This document shows, piece after piece, positions 15,777 to 23,354 of a DNA stretch of 23,822 nucleotides (positions within the stretch are counted from its first letter, which is position 1; every line of letters starts with the position of its first letter). Below the pieces are notes generated by a model. That model saw only the letters and a program-made list of their open reading frames with translations. It ran no database searches and had not been told where the DNA came from. This DNA is from CAZDXB01 sp964509335. GTDB taxonomy: Bacteria; Bacteroidota; Ignavibacteria; Kapaibacteriales; UBA2268. The stretch lies in contig CAZDXB010000037.1 in the NCBI GenBank assembly GCA_964509335.1, positions 1-23,822 on the forward strand, read 5' to 3'. The translations under genes were made by a program, and so were the position numbers.

Positions 15777-18254
15777 ATGCGTTCATTCTTTTTAATGTTT
15801 GTTTTAGCGGTATTGTTCACTTTCAACTCAATATTATGTCAGAAAGAAAACGACAAGATACAAATTTATAATCTCGGTCCGGCGATTAATTCGGAAGGTT
15901 ACGATTACGCGCCGACTATAACGCCGGACGGAGAATTATTGATATTTGTTTCTCAAAGGGAAGGTTCGATTTTAACAGCTGAAGGAGAGCCAAGCCATGA
16001 TTTTTGGGCAGTGAAAATCAAAAGCGATAAATTCAACGATTTTAGCTTGCCTTTTAACTTGGATTCTTCGTCATTAAGATTAAACACTCCGTATAATGAA
16101 GGAGTAGCTTCCATAACCGCCGACGGTAAGACGCTGTATTTCACTGCTTGCAACAGACCGAACGGACTTGGCAGTTGCGACATCTTTAAAGCGGAATGGG
16201 AAGGCGATAGGTGGGGTAAACCATTCGCTTTAGGCAGAAACGTTAATACTGGATTCTGGGAGTCTCAACCGTCGATATCTCCCGATGGTAAACGTTTGTA
16301 TTTTGTGTCGAACAGACCCGACGGCGGGGATTTAAATATTTGGTATTCCGATTACGACGAAGAATTTGAAGAATGGGGCGAAGCTAAATTTTTGGAAATA
16401 GCTAATACAGACGAAGACGAACAATCGCCTTTTATCGCGCCCGACAATATAACTTTGATTTTCTCTTCCGATGGACGCGAACCAAATATGGGCGGATTGG
16501 ATTTTTACGTAACTAGATTTAATCAAGAATTTAACAATTGGGAAAAACCGGCGCATCTGGCGTCTCCGTTAAATTCTTCCTTTGACGAGCGCTTTTTGAG
16601 TATGCCGGCTTCTGGCGATATAATTTATTTTGCCTCTTCCAGAGAAGATATAGGGGAGAATTATGGCAAAATCGACCTTTTTGTCGCTAAAACACCTAGA
16701 ATGTTTCGCTCAATTGTTTTGAAAGTTAACACTATCGACGCGGAAACCGGCAAAAACGTCCCGTCCGAAGTCGTAATAAGAAATCCCGCGGCAAACGTCG
16801 AGTTCAAAAGCAGGACGACTAAACTAGACAGCTCTGTAGAATTTGTCGTAACCCAACAAAATTTTGGCGAGCCTGAAGATTCCCTGAAATACGTTGACTT
16901 TGAAATAAAGAGCAAAAGCGAAAAAGGCGAAGCAAAGAAAATCGTAAGGATAAATAATCCTAAAATTCCCAACCCGGACGAATTCAGAGATTTTGCCGAC
17001 AAGCTAAACATTACATTGGAACAGGGCGAGAAAAGTTACGAGGGGAAACCTAAATGGTCGTTCAAACATTCGATATTATCCGCTCCGACTCATATCGTAG
17101 CCTTCAAAAACGGCGAAGAAAGAAATTTTGAGAAACTGTACTTCATTGAGACTCCTATGAAAAATTCAATCCCTATTTTGGGATATGTGTTTTTCAATCA
17201 TAATAGTTACGAAATACCAAAAAGATTCAAACTATTTGAGAGTTATGGACAAGCGAAAAATTTTAAATATTCCGAATTATTTAACCAAGGAACTCTTTAT
17301 TGTTATCATCATGTTTTGAATATTATTGGCAAAAGGCTTAAAGAATACCCCGACGCTAATATCCAGTTGATGGGCTGTAATTCCGGCTATAAAGAAGAAA
17401 AGGAGAACAAGGAACTTTCGAGAAAAAGAGCCGAAACCATAGCGAATTATTTGGCGGAAACGTGGAAGATAAATAGAAACAGAATAATAGTCTCGGCAAG
17501 GAACTTACCTACTAAACCGTCTAATCCAGAAAACGAAGATGGCAGAGCGGAAAATCGAAGAGTGGAGATTTATTCGGAAAATCAAAACATTTTAAGTCCT
17601 ATTATGACAAACGACACTGTTTTTGTAGTCGAACCTGAAACTATCAAATTCAAAGAACCCGCTATGGTTAAATTCGGAGAAGCGTATTGGCGTCTTAAAC
17701 TGATTAAAGACGAAAAAATAATCAAAGAATTCAACGGCGAGGGAACGGCTGATTACGCTCTAGAATGGAATGTTAAAAAGGAAATGTTCACGCCCCAAAA
17801 AGAAACGCCTATTTACTACGAGATGGAAGTTAACGATAAGGAAATACAAAAAACGTTAATTGGAAAGGACACTATTCCATTAGAGATAGTATTATTAAGC
17901 GAAAAAACAAGAGAAGCCAAAAAAATCAAACGTGAAAAATACAGCTTGATACTATTTGATTTTGGCTCGGCGAGAATTAAAAATAAAAACCGAAGAATAA
18001 TGAATATGATAAACAAGAAAATAAACAATAACTCCGAAATAACTATAGTTGGCTACGCCGATAGAAGCGGCAACGATGAATTCAATTTACGATTGTCTCA
18101 AAAACGAGCGGAAGCCGCCGCAAAGAAGATTTCATACGGCGATATTGTATTAGAAGGAAAAGGTGAAGAACTGCTTCTTTACAACAATAGCTTTCCGGAA
18201 GGTAGATTTTATTGTCGAACGGTTGAAATCATAATTGATAATTTAGTGAAATAA
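15777..18254 (+). CDS. PD40-propeller protein with two OmpA-like domains
   Basis: This 825-residue protein has a signal peptide (MRSFFLMFVLAVLFTFNSILC, then QKEN) with a poor lipobox, so ordinary Sec cleavage is more likely than lipidation. Residues about 30-310 carry TolB-type PD40 propeller repeats (PTITPDGELLIFVS, ASITADGKTLYFTA, PSISPDGKRLYFVSNR, PFIAPDNITLIFSSD). A beta-rich segment follows, then an OmpA-like domain (about 465-600), a beta spacer, and a second OmpA-like domain (about 722-822). Domain 1 has GCNS, with Ser536 replacing Asp and Arg551 kept; domain 2 has GYAD, with Asp762 and Arg777. The C-terminal half matches the 9869 protein block by block, ending in the shared FPEGRFYCRTV/LPEGRFYCRTV. 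PD40-OmpA proteins such as PorE work as periplasmic T9SS parts anchored to peptidoglycan; a related role here is inferred. Confidence 0.8.
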   Translation: MRSFFLMFVLAVLFTFNSILCQKENDKIQIYNLGPAINSEGYDYAPTITPDGELLIFVSQREGSILTAEGEPSHDFWAVKIKSDKFNDFSLPFNLDSSSLRLNTPYNEGVASITADGKTLYFTACNRPNGLGSCDIFKAEWEGDRWGKPFALGRNVNTGFWESQPSISPDGKRLYFVSNRPDGGDLNIWYSDYDEEFEEWGEAKFLEIANTDEDEQSPFIAPDNITLIFSSDGREPNMGGLDFYVTRFNQEFNNWEKPAHLASPLNSSFDERFLSMPASGDIIYFASSREDIGENYGKIDLFVAKTPRMFRSIVLKVNTIDAETGKNVPSEVVIRNPAANVEFKSRTTKLDSSVEFVVTQQNFGEPEDSLKYVDFEIKSKSEKGEAKKIVRINNPKIPNPDEFRDFADKLNITLEQGEKSYEGKPKWSFKHSILSAPTHIVAFKNGEERNFEKLYFIETPMKNSIPILGYVFFNHNSYEIPKRFKLFESYGQAKNFKYSELFNQGTLYCYHHVLNIIGKRLKEYPDANIQLMGCNSGYKEEKENKELSRKRAETIANYLAETWKINRNRIIVSARNLPTKPSNPENEDGRAENRRVEIYSENQNILSPIMTNDTVFVVEPETIKFKEPAMVKFGEAYWRLKLIKDEKIIKEFNGEGTADYALEWNVKKEMFTPQKETPIYYEMEVNDKEIQKTLIGKDTIPLEIVLLSEKTREAKKIKREKYSLILFDFGSARIKNKNRRIMNMINKKINNNSEITIVGYADRSGNDEFNLRLSQKRAEAAAKKISYGDIVLEGKGEELLLYNNSFPEGRFYCRTVEIIIDNLVK

Positions 18255-18434
18255 GACTTTTATTAAATTGACGAAAAAATTTACTTGAACAATAACGCTA
18301 CAAAATATTTTATAATAGCGACTAATACTTAAACAGCGACCAATTAATGCACGCGCTTAGCTTAAGAGGCAATAAATTGCAACTGGAAATAAAAATATGT
18401 TGGATTTTGATTCTAAATTTCATTTGCAGACTCA

Positions 18435-18647
18435 TTATAAGTCTAAATATTCAAAATATTGCGCTGAATATATCAATAAAGGCGCAACCAGCGGCGGGGT
18501 ATCCTTTTTTTTGACGTATAGCAAGGATTTAAAACGACTTTTAGCGTTTTTTAGCGATATATAGAGACCTCTGATAAAACAATAAACGCATCTCTCTTTT
18601 TTGCGATTGACTTTGCTGTCCAAATAAAAATTGATTGTAATATTCAT
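18435..18647 (-). pseudogene. Probable remnant of a tyrosine recombinase (integrase) N-terminus
   Basis: The 70-codon frame begins MNITINFYLDSKVNRKKERC and continues VYCFIRG. This resembles the arm-DNA-binding domain at the start of Bacteroidota tyrosine recombinases, which often open with a FYLD-type strand and a K/R-rich turn. After about residue 30 the resemblance is lost, and the frame stops long before any catalytic domain; the other minus-strand frames are also interrupted by stops further on. No good ribosome site precedes the ATG. Its place, 180 bp from a tRNA 3' fragment and reading away from it, is the usual position of an integrase near its att site. The family call is from memory; it could also be a chance ORF. 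Confidence 0.4.
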
Positions 18648-18688
18648 CTTCAGCTATAGCTTATTAGACTTTTTCAAATCTAAATAAC

Positions 18689-18708
18689 TTCCAACACATT
18701 TCCAACAC
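18689..18708. repeat. Paired TTCCAACAC direct repeats, possible integrase arm sites
   Basis: TTCCAACAC occurs at 18689-18697 and again at 18700-18708, an 11-bp period (one helical turn). The pair lies between the integrase-like start and the tRNA fragment. Tyrosine recombinases bind short direct repeats (arm-type sites) in this position; the assignment is inference from spacing and place only. Confidence 0.3.
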
Positions 18709-18826
18709 TTTTAGCTAACAAAGTCGAAAATAATCAAAATCAACTTAACATATCGAATCCCAGAAGTTCTTTATAATCATTATATTATATATACGGTTAT
18801 GTTCGATTTTGTAAAGTCATGTAAAG

Positions 18827-18851
18827 AGGGGTTCGAATCCCCTCGGGATCA
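18827..18851 (+). other. tRNA 3'-end fragment (T-arm plus acceptor strand), possible att site
   Basis: AGGGG-TTCGAAT-CCCCT forms a standard 5-bp T-stem with a 7-base T-loop. It is followed by a 7-base acceptor strand, CGGGATC, and a discriminator A with no encoded CCA. The matching 5' acceptor (GATCCCG), D-arm and anticodon arm are absent upstream, so it is a fragment and not a gene. Integration into a tRNA gene leaves such a duplicated 3' piece at the far end of the element; in this orientation the element would lie to the left. I cannot say which tRNA it derives from. Confidence 0.5.
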
Positions 18852-18902
18852 CGATTTTCGTAGCGTCGAATAATCTCCTCTCGTTCTTTTCTCTCTTTAG
18901 GC

Positions 18903-20144
18903 TTATTCCAATTCCATCGTCTCGGCGCTTCTTATTCGCTCCAAAACCGGCGGATGCGAATAGTTAATGAATACGTAAAACGGATGAGGCGTTAGATTAG
19001 ATAGATTGTGCCGCGATAATGTCTTCATCGCCTTAACGAACGGCTCTTTTTTCTTCGTAGTTTTCATGGCGAATCTGTCCGCCGCAAACTCGTTCTTTCG
19101 GGAAACTATGTTCATCAGTATCGACAATATCAACTCTATCGGCGAATACAAAAGCCCAAAGAATATCAGCCCGGCGTATATCGACATTGAATCCATAAAG
19201 AACGCTTCGTATAAACCTTGAGCGTCGAGAAATATCGAGAGCAAATAAAACAATATCCCCGTATGAACGAAGCTGATAATCGTCCCGATTAGTATATGCT
19301 TCTTTTTGTAATGTCCGATTTCATGCGCAAGTATAGATACAAGTTCGTCGGCGCCATGTTTTTTAATTAAAGTGTCGAAAAGAGCGATTCTTTTGTTCTT
19401 GCCAAAGCCCGTGAAGAAAGCGTTGCTCTTGGTCGAGCGTTTCGAGCCATCCATAACGAATATGTTTTTCAGCGGATAATCGACCGACTCGGCGTATTTG
19501 AATATGGAATCCCGCAGTTCGCCTTCTTCCAGAGGCGTAAATTTATTGAATAGAGGCATAATCAACGTCGGCGCTAAATATTGCGCTATCAGCGAGAACA
19601 AAACGACCGCGCCCCACGCCATAAGCCACGCCCAATCGCCGAAAGCTTGGAAAAAGTATAATATCGCCGCTAATATCGGTCCGGCTATGGCAATCGTCAA
19701 TCCTAGCGACTTTAACATATCTAAAACGAACACTTTCGGCGTCGTCTTATTAAATCCGTATTTCTCCTCGATTACGAACGTTGAGTAAATCGAGAACGGC
19801 AGCGATATAATCGTATTTGCGACAACTAAAGCCCCGATAAATACAAGCCCGCGCCAAATTTCCGAGTCGAAATACACCCTAACGACGCTGTCAAGCCAGT
19901 TAAATCCGCCGAGAAACCAAAACGCCAGCAATACGATTAAGCTGAAAGTAGAGGAGACCTGCCCGAACTTCGTCCTTGTTTTCTCGTATTCTTGCGATTT
20001 CTTATAACTTTCTTCGTCGAACGTCCCCTTGAACTCCTCCGGCATATCCGTCGAAAGATTTTTCAAGTTTACCCAATCGGCTATCAAATCCAGAGCGTAG
20101 CCGATAATCAAAGTCGCTAGTATAATCCAAAAATACGCGTTCAT
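18903..20144 (-). CDS. Ste24-type CAAX-protease-like M48 membrane metalloprotease
   Basis: This 413-residue integral membrane zinc protease of family M48 (Ste24 branch, longer than HtpX) has the zinc motif HEIGH at 274-278 and the third ligand Glu352 in NEFAADRFA, as the family requires. Several hydrophobic segments (about 4-20, 66-80, 100-120, 147-167, 173-195, 284-306, 322-343) fit the multi-helix chamber of Ste24. The N-terminal block with EEFKGTFDEESYKKSQEY and the SLPFSIYSTFVIEEKYGFN motif are typical. Bacterial members are thought to act in membrane-protein quality control; the CAAX role is eukaryotic. The start has a Shine-Dalgarno-like AAGGGAAAAA. It is divergent from the gene at 20203 across 58 bp. 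Confidence 0.93.
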   Translation of the reverse strand: MNAYFWIILATLIIGYALDLIADWVNLKNLSTDMPEEFKGTFDEESYKKSQEYEKTRTKFGQVSSTFSLIVLLAFWFLGGFNWLDSVVRVYFDSEIWRGLVFIGALVVANTIISLPFSIYSTFVIEEKYGFNKTTPKVFVLDMLKSLGLTIAIAGPILAAILYFFQAFGDWAWLMAWGAVVLFSLIAQYLAPTLIMPLFNKFTPLEEGELRDSIFKYAESVDYPLKNIFVMDGSKRSTKSNAFFTGFGKNKRIALFDTLIKKHGADELVSILAHEIGHYKKKHILIGTIISFVHTGILFYLLSIFLDAQGLYEAFFMDSMSIYAGLIFFGLLYSPIELILSILMNIVSRKNEFAADRFAMKTTKKKEPFVKAMKTLSRHNLSNLTPHPFYVFINYSHPPVLERIRSAETMELE

Positions 20145-20202
20145 TTTTTCCCTTAATTAAAAATTCGCTAACTTTCTATTATATAAAAATAAACAAACTG
20201 AT

Positions 20203-20985
20203 ATGAAAAACGAAAAATTTGAAGAAATAGAAGCGAGAATCGACAATTTGAGACAAGATTACGAGAGCGGCGCTTCGGCGATAGCTTTGGAAGGAGCGGA
20301 AATTATGGCGCGAGCCTGCGCGTCGTTCGGCGGCGACATTGAGCGTTTGCAAGCGCTCAAAAAACAAATATTCGAGGCGAAACCGGCTATGGCGGCGCTG
20401 AAAAATCTGGCGACCGCCGCGTTCTCAATTGCCGATAAGAGCGACTTTCAAGCAAGCGCCGACGATATTTATAAAAAAACCGAAGCGAAATTCAAGATAG
20501 CGAGAAAAAACGCCCGACTCGCGGCGAAAAAGAAAATAAAGAGCTTGAAGCTGAAAAAAGCGCTTACCTGCTCTTACAGCTCCGCTGTCGTCGAATTAAT
20601 CAAAGACATAGGGAGCAAAGAGGCGAATTTTCGTCTCGTCGCTATTGAATCGAAATGGAAGGGAAACCGTTATGGTGAAAAAGTTTGCGAAGAAATACGC
20701 GCGAGCGGCGGCAAATGCAACATAGCGCCCGACGATAAAATAGCCGAAGCCGCCGACGAATGTGATTTTGCGATTATCGGAGCGGACGCTTTCAATTCCG
20801 AAGGCGACGCTGTCAACGGCGTACCCTCGAAAAGCATAGCCGAAAGCGTAAAGATGCTCGGCAAACCGTTTTTCGTAGTCGCCGAATCGTATAAAAAGAG
20901 CGGCGAGCTAATCGTGGAAGAAGGATTCGAAACAATCGACGCGGAGCTAATCGACGAAATCTTAACCGACGACGTATTTTATTAA
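20203..20985 (+). CDS. eIF2B-alpha / sugar-phosphate-isomerase-like protein
   Basis: This 260-residue protein belongs to the family that unites eIF2B regulatory subunits, ribose-1,5-bisphosphate isomerase and methylthioribose-1-phosphate isomerase (MtnA). The C-terminal Rossmann-like half shows the family blocks: RLVAIESKWKGNRYG (about 144-158), CDFAIIGADAFNSEGDAVNG (187-206) and KPFFVVAESYKK (about 216-227). Cys123 (LTCSYSS) and Asp195 (GADAF) are 72 residues apart, close to the catalytic Cys and Asp in the isomerases, so activity is possible. The N-terminal half is helical and short, so MtnA itself is unlikely. The ribosome site is weak. The DUF985 gene follows after 16 bp, probably in one operon. 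The substrate cannot be inferred. Confidence 0.75.
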   Translation: MKNEKFEEIEARIDNLRQDYESGASAIALEGAEIMARACASFGGDIERLQALKKQIFEAKPAMAALKNLATAAFSIADKSDFQASADDIYKKTEAKFKIARKNARLAAKKKIKSLKLKKALTCSYSSAVVELIKDIGSKEANFRLVAIESKWKGNRYGEKVCEEIRASGGKCNIAPDDKIAEAADECDFAIIGADAFNSEGDAVNGVPSKSIAESVKMLGKPFFVVAESYKKSGELIVEEGFETIDAELIDEILTDDVFY

Positions 20986-21001
20986 TAACTAACGGATTAA
21001 T

Positions 21002-21502
21002 ATGAAAAGCGCCGATTACTGGATTGAAAAGCTAAATTTTAAAAGACATCCCGAAGGCGGCTACTACGCCGAAACTTACAGAAGCGCCGAAGCGATTTCC
21101 GCCGACTCCCTCCCTGCGCGATATTCCGGCGAAAGAAACTATCTGACCTCGATTTACTTCCTTATGACGAGCGAATCGCCATCCTTAATACACAAATTGA
21201 AAACCGACGAGCTATGGCATTATTACGCCGGTTCGCCCGCCCACATAGTAGTATTCGACGAAAATAACGTATTCCGCTCTAAACTGCTGGGACCGAATCC
21301 CGACGAGCGGCAAAGCTTCCAAGCAATTGTCCCCGCCGGCGTTTGGTACGGCGCGTATCCGCTCGGCGACCGCGCTTATACATTAGTCGGCTGCGACCTC
21401 TCCCCGGGCTTCGATTTCAACGACTTCGAACTCGGCGATAGAGATTATCTGCTCGAACGATTCCCGAAGCATAGGAATTTGATTGAGAGGCTGACGAGGT
21501 GA
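21002..21502 (+). CDS. DUF985 (Cupin_5) family protein
   Basis: This 166-residue single-domain cupin begins with the family signature YWIEKLNFKRHPEGGYYAET. It then shows RNYLTSIYFLMTSESPSLIHKL, the TDELWHYYAGSPAHI block, and a late VPAGVWYGAYPLGD...YTLVGCDLSPGFDFNDFELG block that matches the conserved C-terminal part of DUF985 proteins. Length is typical and the protein looks complete. Members are small soluble beta-barrel proteins that probably bind metal or a small molecule; no reaction is established to my knowledge. It lies 16 bp after the eIF2B-like gene. Its stop is only 6 bp from the end of the convergent gene at 21509; T-rich sequence follows (21513-21520) without a strong hairpin. 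Confidence 0.92.
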   Translation: MKSADYWIEKLNFKRHPEGGYYAETYRSAEAISADSLPARYSGERNYLTSIYFLMTSESPSLIHKLKTDELWHYYAGSPAHIVVFDENNVFRSKLLGPNPDERQSFQAIVPAGVWYGAYPLGDRAYTLVGCDLSPGFDFNDFELGDRDYLLERFPKHRNLIERLTR

Positions 21503-21508
21503 ACTAAT

Positions 21509-21841
21509 CTAGTTTTTTTTATTGGATTTGAAATAGTTAATATCCCCAAAGAAAAACGAGGCAAGAATAAAAGCTATTGTCAACAAGTTTAAAACGCTCC
21601 AAATATCTCTAGTTAAGTGCACTGAGATTATGGGATTGTATAATATTAAGAAAAAACAGAAAATAAAAATCCATAGATTCAAGTCCAACAGATAGTACAA
21701 AACGCATAAAGAAAGAAAAACCAGCAATAACGCCCAGCGAAGAAAGACATAGTAGGAATAAGGATTAAAAACAAGTGCGTTAAGCAACAAAATTATAGCT
21801 GTTATCCTTAATATTATATTAGTTATGATAAAATTTTTCAA
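21509..21841 (-). CDS. Small four-helix membrane protein, DUF6804-like
   Basis: This 110-residue protein is strongly hydrophobic, with four predicted membrane helices (about 5-24, 32-50, 53-70 and 80-99). The pattern YVFLRWALLLVFLSLCVLYY, then LNLWIFIFCFFLILYNPIISVHLTRDIW, resembles small inner-membrane proteins annotated DUF6804, where an FNP-hydrophobic-HL-R-W motif is characteristic. The only start that keeps the full first helix is TTG at 21841; no in-frame ATG is available, so the start is uncertain. It lies 13 bp after the lipoprotein gene on the same strand and is probably cotranscribed. No function is known; the family name is from memory. Confidence 0.65.
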   Translation of the reverse strand: MKNFIITNIILRITAIILLLNALVFNPYSYYVFLRWALLLVFLSLCVLYYLLDLNLWIFIFCFFLILYNPIISVHLTRDIWSVLNLLTIAFILASFFFGDINYFKSNKKN

Positions 21842-21854
21842 ATCATCTCAATAA

Positions 21855-22481
21855 TTATGGACAATCGATTCCGAACCATACTTTTTCAAGGCAAGTAGGT
21901 TCATTATTGGGTTGACGCGTCGGCTTGCCTACGCATCTGTTAAATTGTTGTAAAACTTCCTTTCCAGCGCTATAACAGCCTCTCCCTGTAGAACCATAGC
22001 GTATTTGAAAACCGTAATGAATGCAACTGTCGTCAAAAAGCGGAGTTAAAACGATTTGCTCTGGATTTAGATTTTCATTGATTTTTATCATCGGCGTTTC
22101 TTCCGTTCCTCTAACTTCAACAACGTCGCATTTTTTATTTAACTTTACGTAATCGTAAAACGCGTCGTTGTATATGCCTATTGTTACCGAATCTGAGTTT
22201 GGATTTGTTTTTGTTCTTAAATTAACTTCTCCGTCGTCGTCTTCCAACAACCAAGAATCGACAAATAACTCAACGGTTTCGCCTTTCTTAACCTTTGCTT
22301 CTTGTTCAAATTCTTCTAATATAATTTTCTTAGAAGGTTTTGCTCTATAATCGTATTCTACTCCATTTTTGGCGCCCTTAATAGGTATTTTTTCGCCATC
22401 GCCGTTACCGTTTCCGTTAGGGTAAGGTTGGCATGAGGCAATTAATAGCGCTGTAACGATAAAATAGCAGTATATCCGCAT
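21855..22481 (-). CDS. Hypothetical lipoprotein, Cys-rich C-terminus
   Basis: This 208-residue protein has a lipoprotein signal peptide: MRIYCYFIVTALLIASC has the lipobox IASC with the lipidated Cys at 17. A Pro/Gly/Asn linker (QPYPNGNGNGDG) follows, typical of a flexible tether after a lipid anchor. The rest is a soluble beta-rich domain with six cysteines after residue 110 (CDVVE, DDSC, GRGC, RCVG, PTCLE, IDC at the end), suggesting disulfides outside the cytoplasm. The start has a clear ribosome site (GAAGGG), which overlaps the stop of the 22494 gene, so the two are coupled. I do not recognise the domain. Gram-negative location is inferred: outer or inner membrane lipoprotein. Confidence 0.75.
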   Translation of the reverse strand: MRIYCYFIVTALLIASCQPYPNGNGNGDGEKIPIKGAKNGVEYDYRAKPSKKIILEEFEQEAKVKKGETVELFVDSWLLEDDDGEVNLRTKTNPNSDSVTIGIYNDAFYDYVKLNKKCDVVEVRGTEETPMIKINENLNPEQIVLTPLFDDSCIHYGFQIRYGSTGRGCYSAGKEVLQQFNRCVGKPTRQPNNEPTCLEKVWFGIDCP

Positions 22482-22493
22482 TGTTATTCCCTT

Positions 22494-23354
22494 CTAATTT
22501 ATTACGACAACTTTAATATTTTCAGCTCTAAACGCGTTCACAAAAACGTCTTCGTATTTTTTAGGTTCGATTTTTATGAATACCGTATAGTTCTTTTTTC
22601 CTTTTAAATCTTTTATATCTTTTATTTTTTTTCTTCCCAAATCAGGCATCTTACCTAAGAAAAAAGCAACTCTGCGTTTGTCGGCAGTGTCTTTTAAAGC
22701 TAATTCAATTGCTTCTTTAATTATAAATCTCGCTCTTTTACGTTTATCAATATTTTTAGCAGACTCTAAATTAAATTTGATGTCGCTAAAAAGTTTAGAA
22801 GTGTCTTTGTAAATATTATCGTAAATCGATTTTTCCTTCGTTAAAAAATTCAGACTTACGATATTTATATCGTTGTCTTCAATATATCTTTTAATTTTAT
22901 GTAAAGCAGCGTTGTTGATTGATTCATCTATGGGCGAAAAAGCGACTATATCGATTGTAAGTCTATTGCATTCAACTTCCCAGCTTTTAGGATTTTGTTG
23001 TTTGTCTTTAATCAAATTATCGCCGAGAAATTCTTTTATTCGCGTTTCCGGTTGGTCTCGTTTAGTTCTAATAGCCCAAATCAACTTTTGGTTTAAGGAA
23101 TAGTTCGAATCTATAATGTCATTAAAAGCCGCTAGCAAGCTATCGACTGATTCGTTTTTATAACATCTTGGGAAAGAACCTATAAATATGTGTTTGTTAC
23201 TCTCGTTATCGTTTTTCGCCTTTTTTTCAAAAAACGAAACTAAAAAGTCGTTTATTTCTTTATCCGAATATGATATATCAATTTTTTTATCTATCATATT
23301 CGCTAGAGAATCTTTAATTTTTTGTTTCCGTTCTTCTTCGTTTTCTATTCCCAT
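22494..23354 (-). CDS. Unrecognised Lys-rich soluble protein
   Basis: This 286-residue protein has no signal peptide or membrane segment. It is rich in Lys, Asp and Ile and predicted alpha/beta, with strands such as KHIFIGSF (54-61), LIWAIRTK, LTIDIVAF and RRVAFFLGK separated by helices. The alternation IDIVAFS...ALHKIKRYIEDNDINIVSLNF recalls the C-terminal half of a VWA-like fold, but no MIDAS motif is visible, so I do not assign one. ATG 23354 follows a purine-rich AAAAAAAAGG and overlaps the end of the 33-codon ORF by 10 nt. The stop TAG lies 12 nt before the lipoprotein ATG. Context suggests a single leftward operon of unknown purpose. Confidence 0.7.
   Translation of the reverse strand: MGIENEEERKQKIKDSLANMIDKKIDISYSDKEINDFLVSFFEKKAKNDNESNKHIFIGSFPRCYKNESVDSLLAAFNDIIDSNYSLNQKLIWAIRTKRDQPETRIKEFLGDNLIKDKQQNPKSWEVECNRLTIDIVAFSPIDESINNAALHKIKRYIEDNDINIVSLNFLTKEKSIYDNIYKDTSKLFSDIKFNLESAKNIDKRKRARFIIKEAIELALKDTADKRRVAFFLGKMPDLGRKKIKDIKDLKGKKNYTVFIKIEPKKYEDVFVNAFRAENIKVVVIN

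Larger units (their letters stand above)
18255..18902. other. Scar-like intergenic region with mobile-element remnants
   Basis: No intact gene is seen in these 648 bp. From left to right the stretch holds an AT-rich segment without recognisable signals, the integrase-like remnant (18435-18647, minus), paired direct repeats (18689-18708), an AT-rich tract (about 18775-18792), a TGTAAAG direct repeat (18810-18816 and 18820-18826) and a tRNA 3'-end fragment (18827-18851). To its right the chromosome-type genes begin with visibly richer GC use. Its order fits one end of an old integrative element. Confidence 0.45.

Noticed and set aside
18827..18851. Complete tRNA gene
   Set aside because: Only the T-arm and 3' acceptor strand are present; there is no D-arm, anticodon arm or matching 5' acceptor upstream.
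21502..21520. Possible terminator AACTA-ATC-TAGTT followed by T-rich sequence between the convergent genes
   Set aside because: The stem is only five mostly AT pairs and overlaps both gene ends; too weak to call.
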